Shown here: positions 25,649 through 33,580 of the stretch, one piece after another
How the letters are laid out: each line of letters starts with the position of its first letter
How positions within the stretch are numbered: the stretch's first letter is position 1
Assembly (NCBI GenBank): GCA_025463215.1
Contig: JAOBWF010000360.1
Coordinates: 1 to 52,305 of the forward strand
Direction: 5' to 3'
Length of the DNA: 52,305 nt
From: Acidobacteriota bacterium
GTDB taxonomy: Bacteria > Acidobacteriota > Vicinamibacteria > Vicinamibacterales > CAVVIG01
Notes under the pieces: model-generated
Told to the model about the DNA's origin: nothing
What the model saw: the letters and a program-made list of their open reading frames with translations, nothing else
Database searches by the model: none
Made by a program: the position numbers and the translations under genes

Positions 25649-25920
25649 CGCGGCATCCAGACGGTGCCGTCAGCAGTGACGGAAAGAAGATGAACATGAG
25701 CTCGGTGTCGATCGCTCGAGCGATGCTCCGACGCGACGAGATGACCAGCATAGTTCAGCATTACACGATGCGTGCACCATTTCACCGGTTTGGTGACATC
25801 ATGCCGTTGCAGGTTCGGCCGCACTCTTGCCGCTGACGTCAGCGCGACCGACGCGTGCACTCAGCGGCAGCCGGGCGCGGACGACGATCGGCCATTCGCG
25901 CGGCAGGACGGGAGGCGGGC

Positions 25921-28302
25921 GTGCGGCGAACACTGCAGATCCTCGGCTGCATCGGATGGCTGCTTGTATTCGACGCGGCCATGGCGTCGACGCAGAGCGT
26001 CGAGCGGCTGAACGGCACCATCCGGGACCCCGCGGGAAATGCCGTGGCGGGAGCGACGGTGACCGTCACCGGCGGCGGCTTGATCACGCCGGCGACGGCA
26101 GTCAGCGACGATCGGGGTCGATATGAGTTCGTACCCCTTCCGCCCGGCCGCTACGTCGTCGAGTGCGCGGCTGCCGGTTTCGACCAGGCACGCGGCGATG
26201 TCGATGTCCGCGTCGAGGGTGCCACGCTCGACCTGGCGCTTGCGGTTGCGCCGCTGTTCGAGCGGTTGACCGTCACCGGCACCAAGGCGGGGACCGCGGA
26301 GATTCAGTCGACGCCGATCGCCATTACCGCGCTATCGGCGCGGACGTTGGAGCAACTCGGCGCGCGGAATATCGAGGGGCTCGCCGGTTTCGTGCCGACG
26401 CTCACCATCGCGCAGCATACCGGGCTCGCCGAGGTGACGATCCGCGGCATCGGCAGCAACGCGGTGTTCGCCGGGTCGGATCCGAGCACGACCATTCATC
26501 TCGACGGGGTGTATCTCGCCCGGCCGGCGATGGCGTTTGCCGACTTCCTGGACGTCGAACGCGTCGAGGTCCTGCGCGGTCCGCAGGGGACGCTCTACGG
26601 CCGCAACTCCGTCGGCGGCACGATCAATGTCGTCACCCGTCAGCCCGCCAACCTGCCAGAGACGCGGCTGCAGCTGACGGCCGGCGACTTCAACACGCTG
26701 CGCGTGGCGGGTGATCTCAGCGGTCCGCTGATCAAGGACAAGGCGATGGGCAGCATCGCGATCCTTCGCAGCTCACGCGATGGTTTTGTCCGCGACCTCG
26801 ATCATCGGGATCATTCGCTCGGCACCGAGGACACCTGGGCCGGCCGCGGCCGGCTGCGGATGGTCTTCGGCCCGCGCAGCGAACTGGTGCTGTCGGCGGA
26901 CGGCGGTCGCTTCGCAGGCGTACCGCTCCACTGGGTCAAGCCGATCGTGGCGAAGCCCGGCTTCACTTTCGACAGCCCGGCCAGCCTGTGGGACGTGCGC
27001 ACGAGCGATGTGACCACGGGCCGAAACATCCAGCGGGGCGCGTCGGCCAGGCTGACCGTGCCGATCGACGACCGCACGTCCGTGAACAGCCTCACCGCAT
27101 GGCGGGCATCGAACGATCGCTTCTTCGTCGATGCCGACGCCACCGAGCTGCGGATCTCGGCACTGCGTCTGTCCGACGTTCAGCACCAGGTCTCACAGGA
27201 GGTGACGCTGGTGCATCAGGCGCCGGCGCTCACGTGGATCGCCGGAGCGTTCGTGTTCGACGAACACGATGAGGGCGAGATCGAGGTCACGGCGTATCCG
27301 AGCGACACCCAGACGCGGCCGTTCGCGACCACCGGCACGCGTGCCTGGGCGGCGTTCGGCCAGGCCACGTACCGCGTATCCAACCGCGTGTCGCTCACGG
27401 GCGGCGTCCGCGACACCGACGAGCGGAAGGACATCGTCAGCACGGGCGGCGTCTACCGGCTCGGGACGCCCATACTCGCCGTGCCCGCGTCGTTCTACGC
27501 GTTCGACGACCGCGCCGCGTTTCACGCGTGGACGCCCAAAACCGCGCTCGAAGTGCGGGCAGCGCGCGATACGTTTCTCTACGTCTCCGCGACGCGCGGC
27601 TTCAAGAGCGGCGGCTTCAACCCCACCGGCAACGCGCCGGGCCGCGCCTTCGGCCCGGAGCTCGCGTGGAGCTACGAGGGCGGCGTGAAGGAAACGGCGG
27701 CCGAGGGGCGCATGCGGGTGAACACGGCGATGTTCGTCACCGACTATCGGGATCTGCAGGTGCAGGCATTCATCCGCCCGGGCGTCACCGACATCAGCAA
27801 CGCCGCAGCGGCGACGATCAAAGGCGTGGAGGTCGAACTCGCGGCGACGCCGTGGCGAGCACTTCAGCTCGCGGGCCAGGTCGCGTGGCTGGACGCCATC
27901 TACGGTCGCTATGTCGCCATCGGACTGGCCGCCATCACGGCCGACGTCGCGGGCCATCGACTGAACAACGCGCCGGCGTGGTCGAGCAGCAGCTCTGCGA
28001 CCTACGAGTTGCCAGCCGGCCCTGCAGGAGCCGTCATGCTGCACGGCGACGTGTCCTGGCAGAGCCGCGTGTTCTTCACACCATTCAACGATGCGATCGA
28101 GACGCAGCAGGCGTATGCGCTCGTCCACCTGCGTACCGCCTTCGAGCCGAGGAGCCGGCGGTGGGAGCTGGCCGTCTACGTGCGCAACGCCGGAGGGCGC
28201 GCGTACATCACCAGCACGGCGACGAACGTGGCACTGCCCGCCTTCAACGGTCGGCCAGGAGAGCCGCGCCGCTGGGGTACGCAATTTACCGTCCGCCGAT
28301 AG
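25921..28302 (+). CDS. TonB-dependent receptor with carboxypeptidase-regulatory-like N-domain
   Basis: Outer-membrane receptor of about 793 residues. The GTG at 25921 is chosen because GGGAGG lies some 9 bases upstream and a hydrophobic signal sequence (LQILGCIGWLLVFDAAMA) follows; the frame itself opens at 25855. A CarboxypepD_reg-like domain comes first (GTIRDPAGNAVAGATVTV, YEFVPLPPGRYVVE), then a plug with STPIAITALSARTLEQLG, VTIRGIGSN, and EVLRGPQGTLYGRNSVGGTI, and a barrel containing the conserved ATRGFKSGGFNPTG. It is a classical siderophore/xenobiotic-type receptor and differs from the Oar-like receptor at 7.9-10.3 kb. The C-terminus is RR rather than an aromatic residue, which is unusual for a BAM substrate. 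Ligand unknown. A terminator follows immediately. Confidence 0.9.
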   Translation: MRRTLQILGCIGWLLVFDAAMASTQSVERLNGTIRDPAGNAVAGATVTVTGGGLITPATAVSDDRGRYEFVPLPPGRYVVECAAAGFDQARGDVDVRVEGATLDLALAVAPLFERLTVTGTKAGTAEIQSTPIAITALSARTLEQLGARNIEGLAGFVPTLTIAQHTGLAEVTIRGIGSNAVFAGSDPSTTIHLDGVYLARPAMAFADFLDVERVEVLRGPQGTLYGRNSVGGTINVVTRQPANLPETRLQLTAGDFNTLRVAGDLSGPLIKDKAMGSIAILRSSRDGFVRDLDHRDHSLGTEDTWAGRGRLRMVFGPRSELVLSADGGRFAGVPLHWVKPIVAKPGFTFDSPASLWDVRTSDVTTGRNIQRGASARLTVPIDDRTSVNSLTAWRASNDRFFVDADATELRISALRLSDVQHQVSQEVTLVHQAPALTWIAGAFVFDEHDEGEIEVTAYPSDTQTRPFATTGTRAWAAFGQATYRVSNRVSLTGGVRDTDERKDIVSTGGVYRLGTPILAVPASFYAFDDRAAFHAWTPKTALEVRAARDTFLYVSATRGFKSGGFNPTGNAPGRAFGPELAWSYEGGVKETAAEGRMRVNTAMFVTDYRDLQVQAFIRPGVTDISNAAAATIKGVEVELAATPWRALQLAGQVAWLDAIYGRYVAIGLAAITADVAGHRLNNAPAWSSSSSATYELPAGPAGAVMLHGDVSWQSRVFFTPFNDAIETQQAYALVHLRTAFEPRSRRWELAVYVRNAGGRAYITSTATNVALPAFNGRPGEPRRWGTQFTVRR

Positions 28303-28324
28303 GCGATGTGCCGTCGCGTTTTTT
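28303..28324 (+). terminator. Intrinsic terminator after TonB receptor
   Basis: Directly after the TAG stop, GCGATG (28303-28308) pairs with CGTCGC (28312-28317), including one G-T wobble, around a 3-base loop. GTTTTTT follows, so the structure is a stem plus six T on the plus strand. The stem is short but well placed. Confidence 0.5.
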
Positions 28325-28382
28325 GAAGATGTCGGTCAGGCCAACGGCGACATCGCCCAGCACGAACCGGCGGCGCGATTCG

Positions 28383-29606
28383 CTAGCGCGACAATCCGAA
28401 GACCGGCCGAAGCCGTGTCCCGGCGATATTGCCGATGAAGGCGGCAACCAGCCACAGCCAGCCATGCAGACTGCCAGACGCGATGCCGCTGAAATACGCG
28501 CCGATGTTGCAGCCGTACGCGATCCGGGCGCCATACCCGAGCAGTAGACCGCCGAAGATGGCGGCGGCGGCCGACTGTGGGGACACGCGCCAAGCAGGCG
28601 CAAATCTACCGGCAAGTCCGGCGGCTCCGAGCGCACCCAGGATGATGCCGACGTCCATCACCGATGTGACGTCGGTTGCGATCGGGGCACGCAGCGATGC
28701 CGCCTGTGCAGCGGTCGACCAATAGGGCCACGTCGCGACATCACCGCCCAGCGCGGCGAGTGCTTTCGCACCGCACAGGGCGAACGCCGAGGTCACGCCC
28801 CATGGACGGCCCGCGAGCACGAGCGTCGCGATATTGACCAGGGCCAGACTCACGGCTCCGGCGGCGAGCGGCCACGGGCCCCGCAGCCATCGCGATGCGC
28901 CGTTCGTCAGCACGCCGATCGCGCCGCCGTGCCGCCGGCGCTCGATGACGACGGTCACGATCGTGATTGAGGCGAACAGCGCGCCGCTGACCGCGAGCGC
29001 GGTCCACACACCGAAGGTGGTGATCAGCGATATCGGTCTCGCTGCCGGCGTCGCCGCCCACCACGGCATGTGCGCGGTGCCGATCACCGAGCCCGCGATG
29101 AAGGCGATCAGGGTGAGCACCATGCGCGTATTGCCGCCGCCCGCAGTGTAGAGCGTGCCCGACGCGCAGCCGCCGCCGAGCTGCATGCCGATGCCGAACA
29201 GGAACGCCCCGGCAACGACCGACACGCCCAACGGCGACACGGATCCCCGAACCGCCTGGCCAAAGATCTGCCCGCGGCCCAGCAGCGGAAAGAAGACCGC
29301 GCACGTCAGCGCCAGCATCAGCATCTGCGCGCGCAGTCCCGCGCCGCGGCCGGCGGTGATGAAGCTCCGCCACGATGACGTAAAACCGAAAGCGGCGTGA
29401 TACAGGACGCCGCCGGCGAACACGCCGACCAGAAAGAGCAGCGCCTGCCCCGCGCTGATCTCTCGACCGAGATAGATCGTACCGAGCGCGACGAGCAGGC
29501 CGGCCGCGACAATCGGCCCGAGGTTCACGTCCGGCCGGACGGGGCTCGCGTGCGACGGAGTGGTCACGATCGCCGCGAAGGGAACGCTCACGGCGGTCTC
29601 AGTCAT
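28383..29606 (-). CDS. YeeE/YedE-family sulfur (thiosulfate-like) transporter
   Basis: Polytopic inner-membrane protein of about 407 residues from the YeeE/YedE (DUF395) family; the studied YeeE/TsuA member takes up thiosulfate through conserved cysteines. Family signatures with Cys are present in both halves: GMQLGGGCASGTLYTAGGG and, near the C-terminus, YGARIAYGCNIGAYFSGIAS followed by GSLHGWLW. The start is the ATG at 29606; the frame could extend 15 residues upstream, without support. No TusA-like gene is adjacent, although many homologues have one. The gene is preceded by a leader with a strong promoter, a Cys-rich mini-ORF and an intrinsic terminator, so transcriptional attenuation is likely. 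The substrate could also be another sulfur or selenium species. Confidence 0.88.
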   Translation of the reverse strand: MTETAVSVPFAAIVTTPSHASPVRPDVNLGPIVAAGLLVALGTIYLGREISAGQALLFLVGVFAGGVLYHAAFGFTSSWRSFITAGRGAGLRAQMLMLALTCAVFFPLLGRGQIFGQAVRGSVSPLGVSVVAGAFLFGIGMQLGGGCASGTLYTAGGGNTRMVLTLIAFIAGSVIGTAHMPWWAATPAARPISLITTFGVWTALAVSGALFASITIVTVVIERRRHGGAIGVLTNGASRWLRGPWPLAAGAVSLALVNIATLVLAGRPWGVTSAFALCGAKALAALGGDVATWPYWSTAAQAASLRAPIATDVTSVMDVGIILGALGAAGLAGRFAPAWRVSPQSAAAAIFGGLLLGYGARIAYGCNIGAYFSGIASGSLHGWLWLVAAFIGNIAGTRLRPVFGLSR

Positions 29607-29710
29607 TTCGGTTCCGTTCGTGAAAGCCGATCGCCGGTCGGTCGATTCCACGGAGAAGCCCCGCGGACCGCACCACCCAATCGCATTGTCGGAGCCGCTC
29701 GTCGTACGTG

Positions 29711-29821
29711 TCAGTCAATGGCGCACGTCCAAACGCAAAAAGGCCGCCCGCAGAAAAGCTGCGAACGGCCAGGATCGTGGTCGCGTCGTGTCGAGATGTG
29801 CCTACACGGCGCGAGCTCCAT
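29711..29821 (-). CDS. Putative cysteine-rich leader peptide (36 aa)
   Basis: A mini-ORF in the leader of the YeeE gene, starting ATG at 29821 and ending TGA at 29711. It encodes 36 residues beginning MELAPCRHISTRR and has Cys at positions 6, 24, 29 and 33, a very high Cys content in a leader of a sulfur transporter gene. Codons 18 to about 29 overlap the terminator hairpin and its T-tract, so ribosome position would decide whether the hairpin forms. There is no strong Shine-Dalgarno. An alternative start in another frame exists at 29859 (86 codons). Expression is inferred from layout only. Confidence 0.38.
   Translation of the reverse strand: MELAPCRHISTRRDHDPGRSQLFCGRPFCVWTCAID
29735..29770 (-). 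terminator. Intrinsic terminator in YeeE leader (attenuator candidate)
   Basis: On the minus strand GGCCG (29770-29766) pairs with CGGCC (29746-29742) and GCAG-type inner arms (29763-29759 with 29753-29749) form a second 5-bp helix, separated by a 2x2 internal loop and capped by five bases. CTTTTTGC follows at once. The nearest gene end is 130 bp downstream of the structure, not upstream, so this terminator interrupts a leader rather than ending a gene. Confidence 0.7.
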
Positions 29822-29915
29822 GACCGCGATGCCGACAACAACAGCACGCGAGCGCACATCGTGCGCCGCCGGCGAAGGCGGGGTCGTTCTCGAGACCGAC
29901 GGGGATCACCGGTTG

Positions 29916-29944
29916 AATATATGTTGCGCTCGAATGCACGTCAA
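29916..29944 (-). promoter_or_regulatory. Near-consensus sigma70-type promoter for YeeE leader
   Basis: On the minus strand TTGACG (29944-29939) and TATATT (29921-29916) are separated by exactly 17 bases. This is the best vegetative promoter match seen in the window. Transcription should start near 29909, giving a leader of about 175 bases up to the terminator and about 300 bases up to the YeeE start. Confidence 0.68.
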
Positions 29945-30000
29945 CCGTCGACATCCGGTGTTCCGTCACGTGGCCGGTCGACGCGTGGGTAAACGAGGCA

Positions 30001-30006
30001 TAGACT
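30001..30006 (+). promoter_or_regulatory. -10-like TAnnnT element just upstream of start codon
   Basis: TAGACT lies 4 bases before the ATG at 30011. Together with similar boxes ahead of three other genes it suggests a leaderless or near-leaderless transcript. No matching -35 was found. Confidence 0.3.
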
Positions 30007-30010
30007 ACTC

Positions 30011-30925
30011 ATGCAGCCGATGGCAGGCATGACCACACCCCACGATGTTCGTACGACCGTCCTGACAGGAGCGGGCGTCCTCGCCCTTGCGACCATCACC
30101 GTGGCGGGCTGCAGCCATGGCCGACAACCGGTCTTGACGCAGCAGGCCGAAGCGCATCGGCTCGCTGCTCATCTGCGGGTCCAATTCACACACGCGGCCG
30201 ACGCGTCCAATCGCGCCGTCATGGCGGACACGGACGAAGCCTCGGGCACGGCCGCCCATGACGCGCAACAGGCAACGCAGACGGTCCTGCAGGACATCGA
30301 CGCGCTGCACCGTGTGCTCGACGATCTGGGTGATCGCACTGAAGCCGGTCAGTTAGACAGATTCACAGCGCGCTTCGAGGAATATCGCAAGCTGGATGAG
30401 ACGATCCTGCCTCTGGCGGTTGAAAACACGAACATCAAGGCGCAGCGGCTGTCGTTCGGTCCCGGCCAGGAGGCGGTGAACGCCTTCCGCCAGGCACTCG
30501 AGGCGGCGGTCCGGCCGCTCGCGTCGACGCAGCCGCGCGGCGACGCGCTTGCCGCCCGCGCGCTGGCTGCCCTGCTCGAGGTACAGGTGATGGAGGCGCG
30601 CCACATCGCGGAATCGGACGAGGCGGCGATGACGCGGATGGAGGCGTCGATGACCGCCTCCGAGGCGGCGGCACGTCAGGCGCTCGAAGGGTTGAAGGGG
30701 CTGCGACCCGCACCCGACGGGAGCCGGATCACCGCAGCCGCAGGCGCTCTTGATCGGTTTACCGCCGTCAACGCGGAGATCGTCACGCTCTCGCGCCGGA
30801 ACAGCAATGTCCGTTCACTCGCGCTATCGCTCGGACGCAAGCGAACCGTGACGGCTGAGTGCGATGACCTGCTGCAACAGCTGGAGGACACGCTGGCGCA
30901 GCACCATTTCTCGGCGACGCGATAG
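30011..30925 (+). CDS. Helical lipoprotein with duplicated four-helix-bundle-like motif
   Basis: Predicted lipoprotein of 304 residues. The N-terminal helix ends in a lipobox, TVAGC, with Cys34, so it would be lipid-anchored outside the cytoplasm. The remainder is almost wholly alpha-helical and Ala/Glu/Arg-rich. Two segments look like copies: LDRFTARFEEYRKLDE...ENTNIKAQRLSFG (117-150) and LDRFTAVNAEIVTLSRRNSNVRSLALSLG (247-275). The pattern recalls the four-helix sensory bundle of chemoreceptors, but no transmembrane signalling domain follows. Function unknown; a periplasmic binding or sensor-accessory role is possible. The start could also be the Met at position 4 or 7. It is divergent from the YeeE leader. 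Confidence 0.72.
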   Translation: MQPMAGMTTPHDVRTTVLTGAGVLALATITVAGCSHGRQPVLTQQAEAHRLAAHLRVQFTHAADASNRAVMADTDEASGTAAHDAQQATQTVLQDIDALHRVLDDLGDRTEAGQLDRFTARFEEYRKLDETILPLAVENTNIKAQRLSFGPGQEAVNAFRQALEAAVRPLASTQPRGDALAARALAALLEVQVMEARHIAESDEAAMTRMEASMTASEAAARQALEGLKGLRPAPDGSRITAAAGALDRFTAVNAEIVTLSRRNSNVRSLALSLGRKRTVTAECDDLLQQLEDTLAQHHFSATR

Positions 30926-30940
30926 CACGCCGGAGGAACG

Positions 30941-33319
30941 TCAGTGGGGCGAGCTCCCACCGTCGCCGTGTTCAGCTCGCCGCTGCAAGACGACGAACGG
31001 CTGTCCGGCAATCGCCAGCGAGCCCAACCGGTCGGGACCGCCCGCCGGGGCGACCGTGAAGGCGACGGTGCCGTTGCCGGTTCCCGATGCGCCGCTGACC
31101 ACCGTCAGCCACGGATCATTCGCCGTTGCGGTCCACGCGCACGAGGCGGCCGACGCGGTCACGGACACGGACCCGGAACCGCCGGTCTCCGAGAAAATCT
31201 GGCCGGCTGGTGCGATCGAGAACGTGCAGGGCGGCGCCGGCGCCGCTTGCGTCACGGTGAAGGTCTGGCCGCCAATCGTCAGCGTCCCCGCGCGCGCGGC
31301 GCCGGTATTCGCGGCGACGCTGAAGCTGACCGTGCCATTGCCGGTTCCCGACGCGCCGCCGGTCACCGTCAGCCATCCGGCGTTGGCGCTCGCCGTCCAT
31401 GTGCAGCTGCCGGCAGAGGCTGTCACCGCGACCGATCCGGAGCCGCCCGCATCGCCGATGTTCTGACCCGTCGACCCGATCGTGATCGTGCACGGCGGCG
31501 GGGGCGGCGCCGCCTGCGCCACCGTGAACGTCTGTCCCGCGATCGTCAGCGTGCCGGTACGTGCCGCGCCGGCGTTCGCGGCCACCGTGAACGCCACGGT
31601 GCCATTACCGACGCCGGATACTCCGCCCGTGACGGTCAGCCATGCCGCGTTCGCGCTCGCGCTCCACGCGCAGGTGCCTGCGGACGTGGTGACGGTGACC
31701 GACCCGGACCCGCCGGTATCGCCGACGTTCTGGCTCGCCGGGGCGATCGTCATCGTGCACGGCGGCGGCGGCGGCGGCGGCGCCGCTTGCGACACCGTGA
31801 AGGTCTGCCCTCCGATCGCGAGCGTGCCGGTCCGCGCGGCGCCGGTGTTCACGGCCACCGTGAATGCCACGGTCCCGTTGCCCGTTCCTGACGATCCGCC
31901 GGTGACCGCCAGCCACGCGACATTGGCGACCGCGGTCCACGCGCATGAGCCCGCCGAGGCCGTCACCCCGACCGATCCCGTGCCGCCGGTGTCACTCACG
32001 TTCTGAGCGGTTGGCGCGATCGAGATCGTACAGGGAGCCGGCGCAGCGGCCGCCTGGGTGATGCTGAACGTCCGCCCCGCCGCCACGATCGACCCGGTGC
32101 GCGGCGTGGTCGCGGTGTTCGCCGCCACGGTGAACGCGACCGTGCCGCTGCCGGTCCCCGAGCTGCCGTTGGCAATGCGAATCCAGGCGGCGGCGGTCGT
32201 CGCCGACCACGCGCAACTGTTCGCGGACGCGGTCACCGAGAACGACCCTGAGCCGCCCGCTTCGTCAACATTCTGCGACGAGGCTGAGATCGAGAATGTG
32301 CAGGCTGGCGGCGTTGCTGCCGCCTGGCTCACGGTGAAGGTCTTTCCGGCGGCCATGATAGCGGCCGTCCTCGCGGAACCGGTGTTGGCGCCGACGCGAT
32401 AATTGACTGATCCATTACCCGAGCCGGAGGAGCCCGACGTGATGGTCAGCCAGCTGGTGGTTTCGCTCGCCGTCCATGCGCAGCCCGCGCCCGCCGTGAC
32501 CCGAACCGTTCCTGTCGATTCGTCGGCGCCAACGCTGTCGTTCGTCGGCGAGATGCTGAACGCGCACGGTGTGGGCGGCGGCGTGGGCGCCGGTGTCGGC
32601 GCCGGAGCCGGAGGCGGCGCGGGCGCGGGCGGCGTTGGCGTCGGCCCTGGCGTAGGAGCAGGCGCCGGCGTGGGGTCCGGCACCGGCGCCGGTGTCGTCG
32701 ACGCACCCGACTGCTGAATGGTGACCGTCTGCGGACCGATGGTCACGGTTCCGGTGCGGCCGACATTCGCCAGGTTCGGGGCGACGTGCAGCGCGATCGT
32801 GCCCGACCGGTTCGTCCCGGCGTTGGGTGCGACCGTGATCCACGTCGCGGCGCTCGACACGGACCACGCGCATCCGGTGAGGGTGTCGATCGTCACCGTG
32901 ACATCGCCACCGCCGGCCGAAACGGTCGTGTTCGATGGAACGACGCTGTAGCGGCATGGTGCCGCTTCTTGCGTCACCGCGACGAGGAGGTTGTTGATGT
33001 CGAGTGAGCCCTGGCGGGGAGACGGATCGGGGTTCGCGCTCACCCGATACGCGACCGATCCGCTGCCCTGCCCCGACGTGCCTGAGGTGATGACGACCCA
33101 CGGAGCGCTCGTCGTCGCCGTCCACGTGCAATCGCGAGTGGTCTCCACCGCGAGCGTAGCGGACATGCCACTCGCCGGCGCGGCGCCGGCCGTTCCGGTA
33201 CCGACGGTGACGCTGCACTTACTTTCGGTCGGCGCGATGACCGACGTCGACGTCGACGAACCAGTGCACGCGCTGGCGAGAACGCACAGCGAGGCGACCG
33301 CGAATAGCTGAGCACGCAC
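30941..33319 (-). CDS. Lipoprotein with eight tandem BACON-like domains
   Basis: Secreted or surface lipoprotein of 792 residues (GTG start) with a signal peptide ending in the lipobox LASAC (Cys18). Eight beta-sandwich repeats of 80-90 residues follow, each beginning Cys-x-(I/F)-x-(I/V) and containing a SCAW(T/S)A core, a W(L/I)xVxxGxSGxGNGT loop and a closing TFTVxQAA strand, which is the BACON/Ig-like pattern. Repeats 1-2 are separated from 3-8 by a Pro/Ala/Thr-rich linker (about 208-251). Pro runs also separate later repeats. BACON domains occur in proteins thought to bind carbohydrate or mucin. The last repeat ends in a short charged tail. No enzyme domain is present. Confidence 0.85.
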   Translation of the reverse strand: MRAQLFAVASLCVLASACTGSSTSTSVIAPTESKCSVTVGTGTAGAAPASGMSATLAVETTRDCTWTATTSAPWVVITSGTSGQGSGSVAYRVSANPDPSPRQGSLDINNLLVAVTQEAAPCRYSVVPSNTTVSAGGGDVTVTIDTLTGCAWSVSSAATWITVAPNAGTNRSGTIALHVAPNLANVGRTGTVTIGPQTVTIQQSGASTTPAPVPDPTPAPAPTPGPTPTPPAPAPPPAPAPTPAPTPPPTPCAFSISPTNDSVGADESTGTVRVTAGAGCAWTASETTSWLTITSGSSGSGNGSVNYRVGANTGSARTAAIMAAGKTFTVSQAAATPPACTFSISASSQNVDEAGGSGSFSVTASANSCAWSATTAAAWIRIANGSSGTGSGTVAFTVAANTATTPRTGSIVAAGRTFSITQAAAAPAPCTISIAPTAQNVSDTGGTGSVGVTASAGSCAWTAVANVAWLAVTGGSSGTGNGTVAFTVAVNTGAARTGTLAIGGQTFTVSQAAPPPPPPPCTMTIAPASQNVGDTGGSGSVTVTTSAGTCAWSASANAAWLTVTGGVSGVGNGTVAFTVAANAGAARTGTLTIAGQTFTVAQAAPPPPPCTITIGSTGQNIGDAGGSGSVAVTASAGSCTWTASANAGWLTVTGGASGTGNGTVSFSVAANTGAARAGTLTIGGQTFTVTQAAPAPPCTFSIAPAGQIFSETGGSGSVSVTASAASCAWTATANDPWLTVVSGASGTGNGTVAFTVAPAGGPDRLGSLAIAGQPFVVLQRRAEHGDGGSSPH
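30983..32566. repeat. Six tandem ~265-bp coding repeats (BACON domains 3-8)
   Basis: Within the lipoprotein gene, successive 260-270-bp units are visibly alike in DNA as well as protein. In the plus-strand text, blocks such as GTGAAGGTCTGxCCxCCxATC and GCCACGGTxCCGTTGCC recur once per unit. Units 5-8 are the most similar to each other, pointing to recent duplication. Confidence 0.8.
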
Positions 33320-33580
33320 GGTGCAGCGGGAGGTGCAATCCGTTTGCCGTCCGCGCTCACGTCATTCCGCGGCGTCGCCAACCTCGTTGACTACAACCGA
33401 TATCGCCGCGCTCCCCGCCGAGCTGTTGCGCGGAAAAAGCAGCGCATCGAGAATGTGCAGGGTCATCGTCCGAATCCCGGACGCGTCCGCCAGGCCGGGC
33501 GCGCCGCGCGCGGCGCCAGTTGCTGCGGATGGATGTTGATGGTCCAATCAGAATCCCTACGCAATGAGGCGACGAACGCG

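Noticed and set aside
25782..25796. Inverted repeat TCACC-ggttt-GGTGA between the giant kinase and the TonB receptor, considered as an operator
   Set aside because: Arms are only 5 bp and no regulator gene adjoins; not distinguishable from chance.
25645..25860. A 71-codon minus-strand frame upstream of the giant kinase that might hold a frameshifted N-lobe
   Set aside because: Its translation shows no glycine loop, no VAIK-like Lys and no N-lobe pattern, and it is too short for the missing part.
28328..28354. Inverted repeat GATGTCG/CGACATC between the TonB receptor and the YeeE gene
   Set aside because: It has a 13-base loop and no T-tract on the minus strand; weaker than the terminator immediately before it.
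30983..32566. Regularly spaced repeats considered as a CRISPR array
   Set aside because: Units are about 265 bp, in frame and encode protein domains; there are no short direct repeats with unique spacers.
32403..32717. Gly/Ala-rich plus-strand frame of about 100 codons that resembles a PE_PGRS- or silk-like protein
   Set aside because: It is the reverse complement of the Pro/Ala/Thr linker of the BACON lipoprotein and has no start context.
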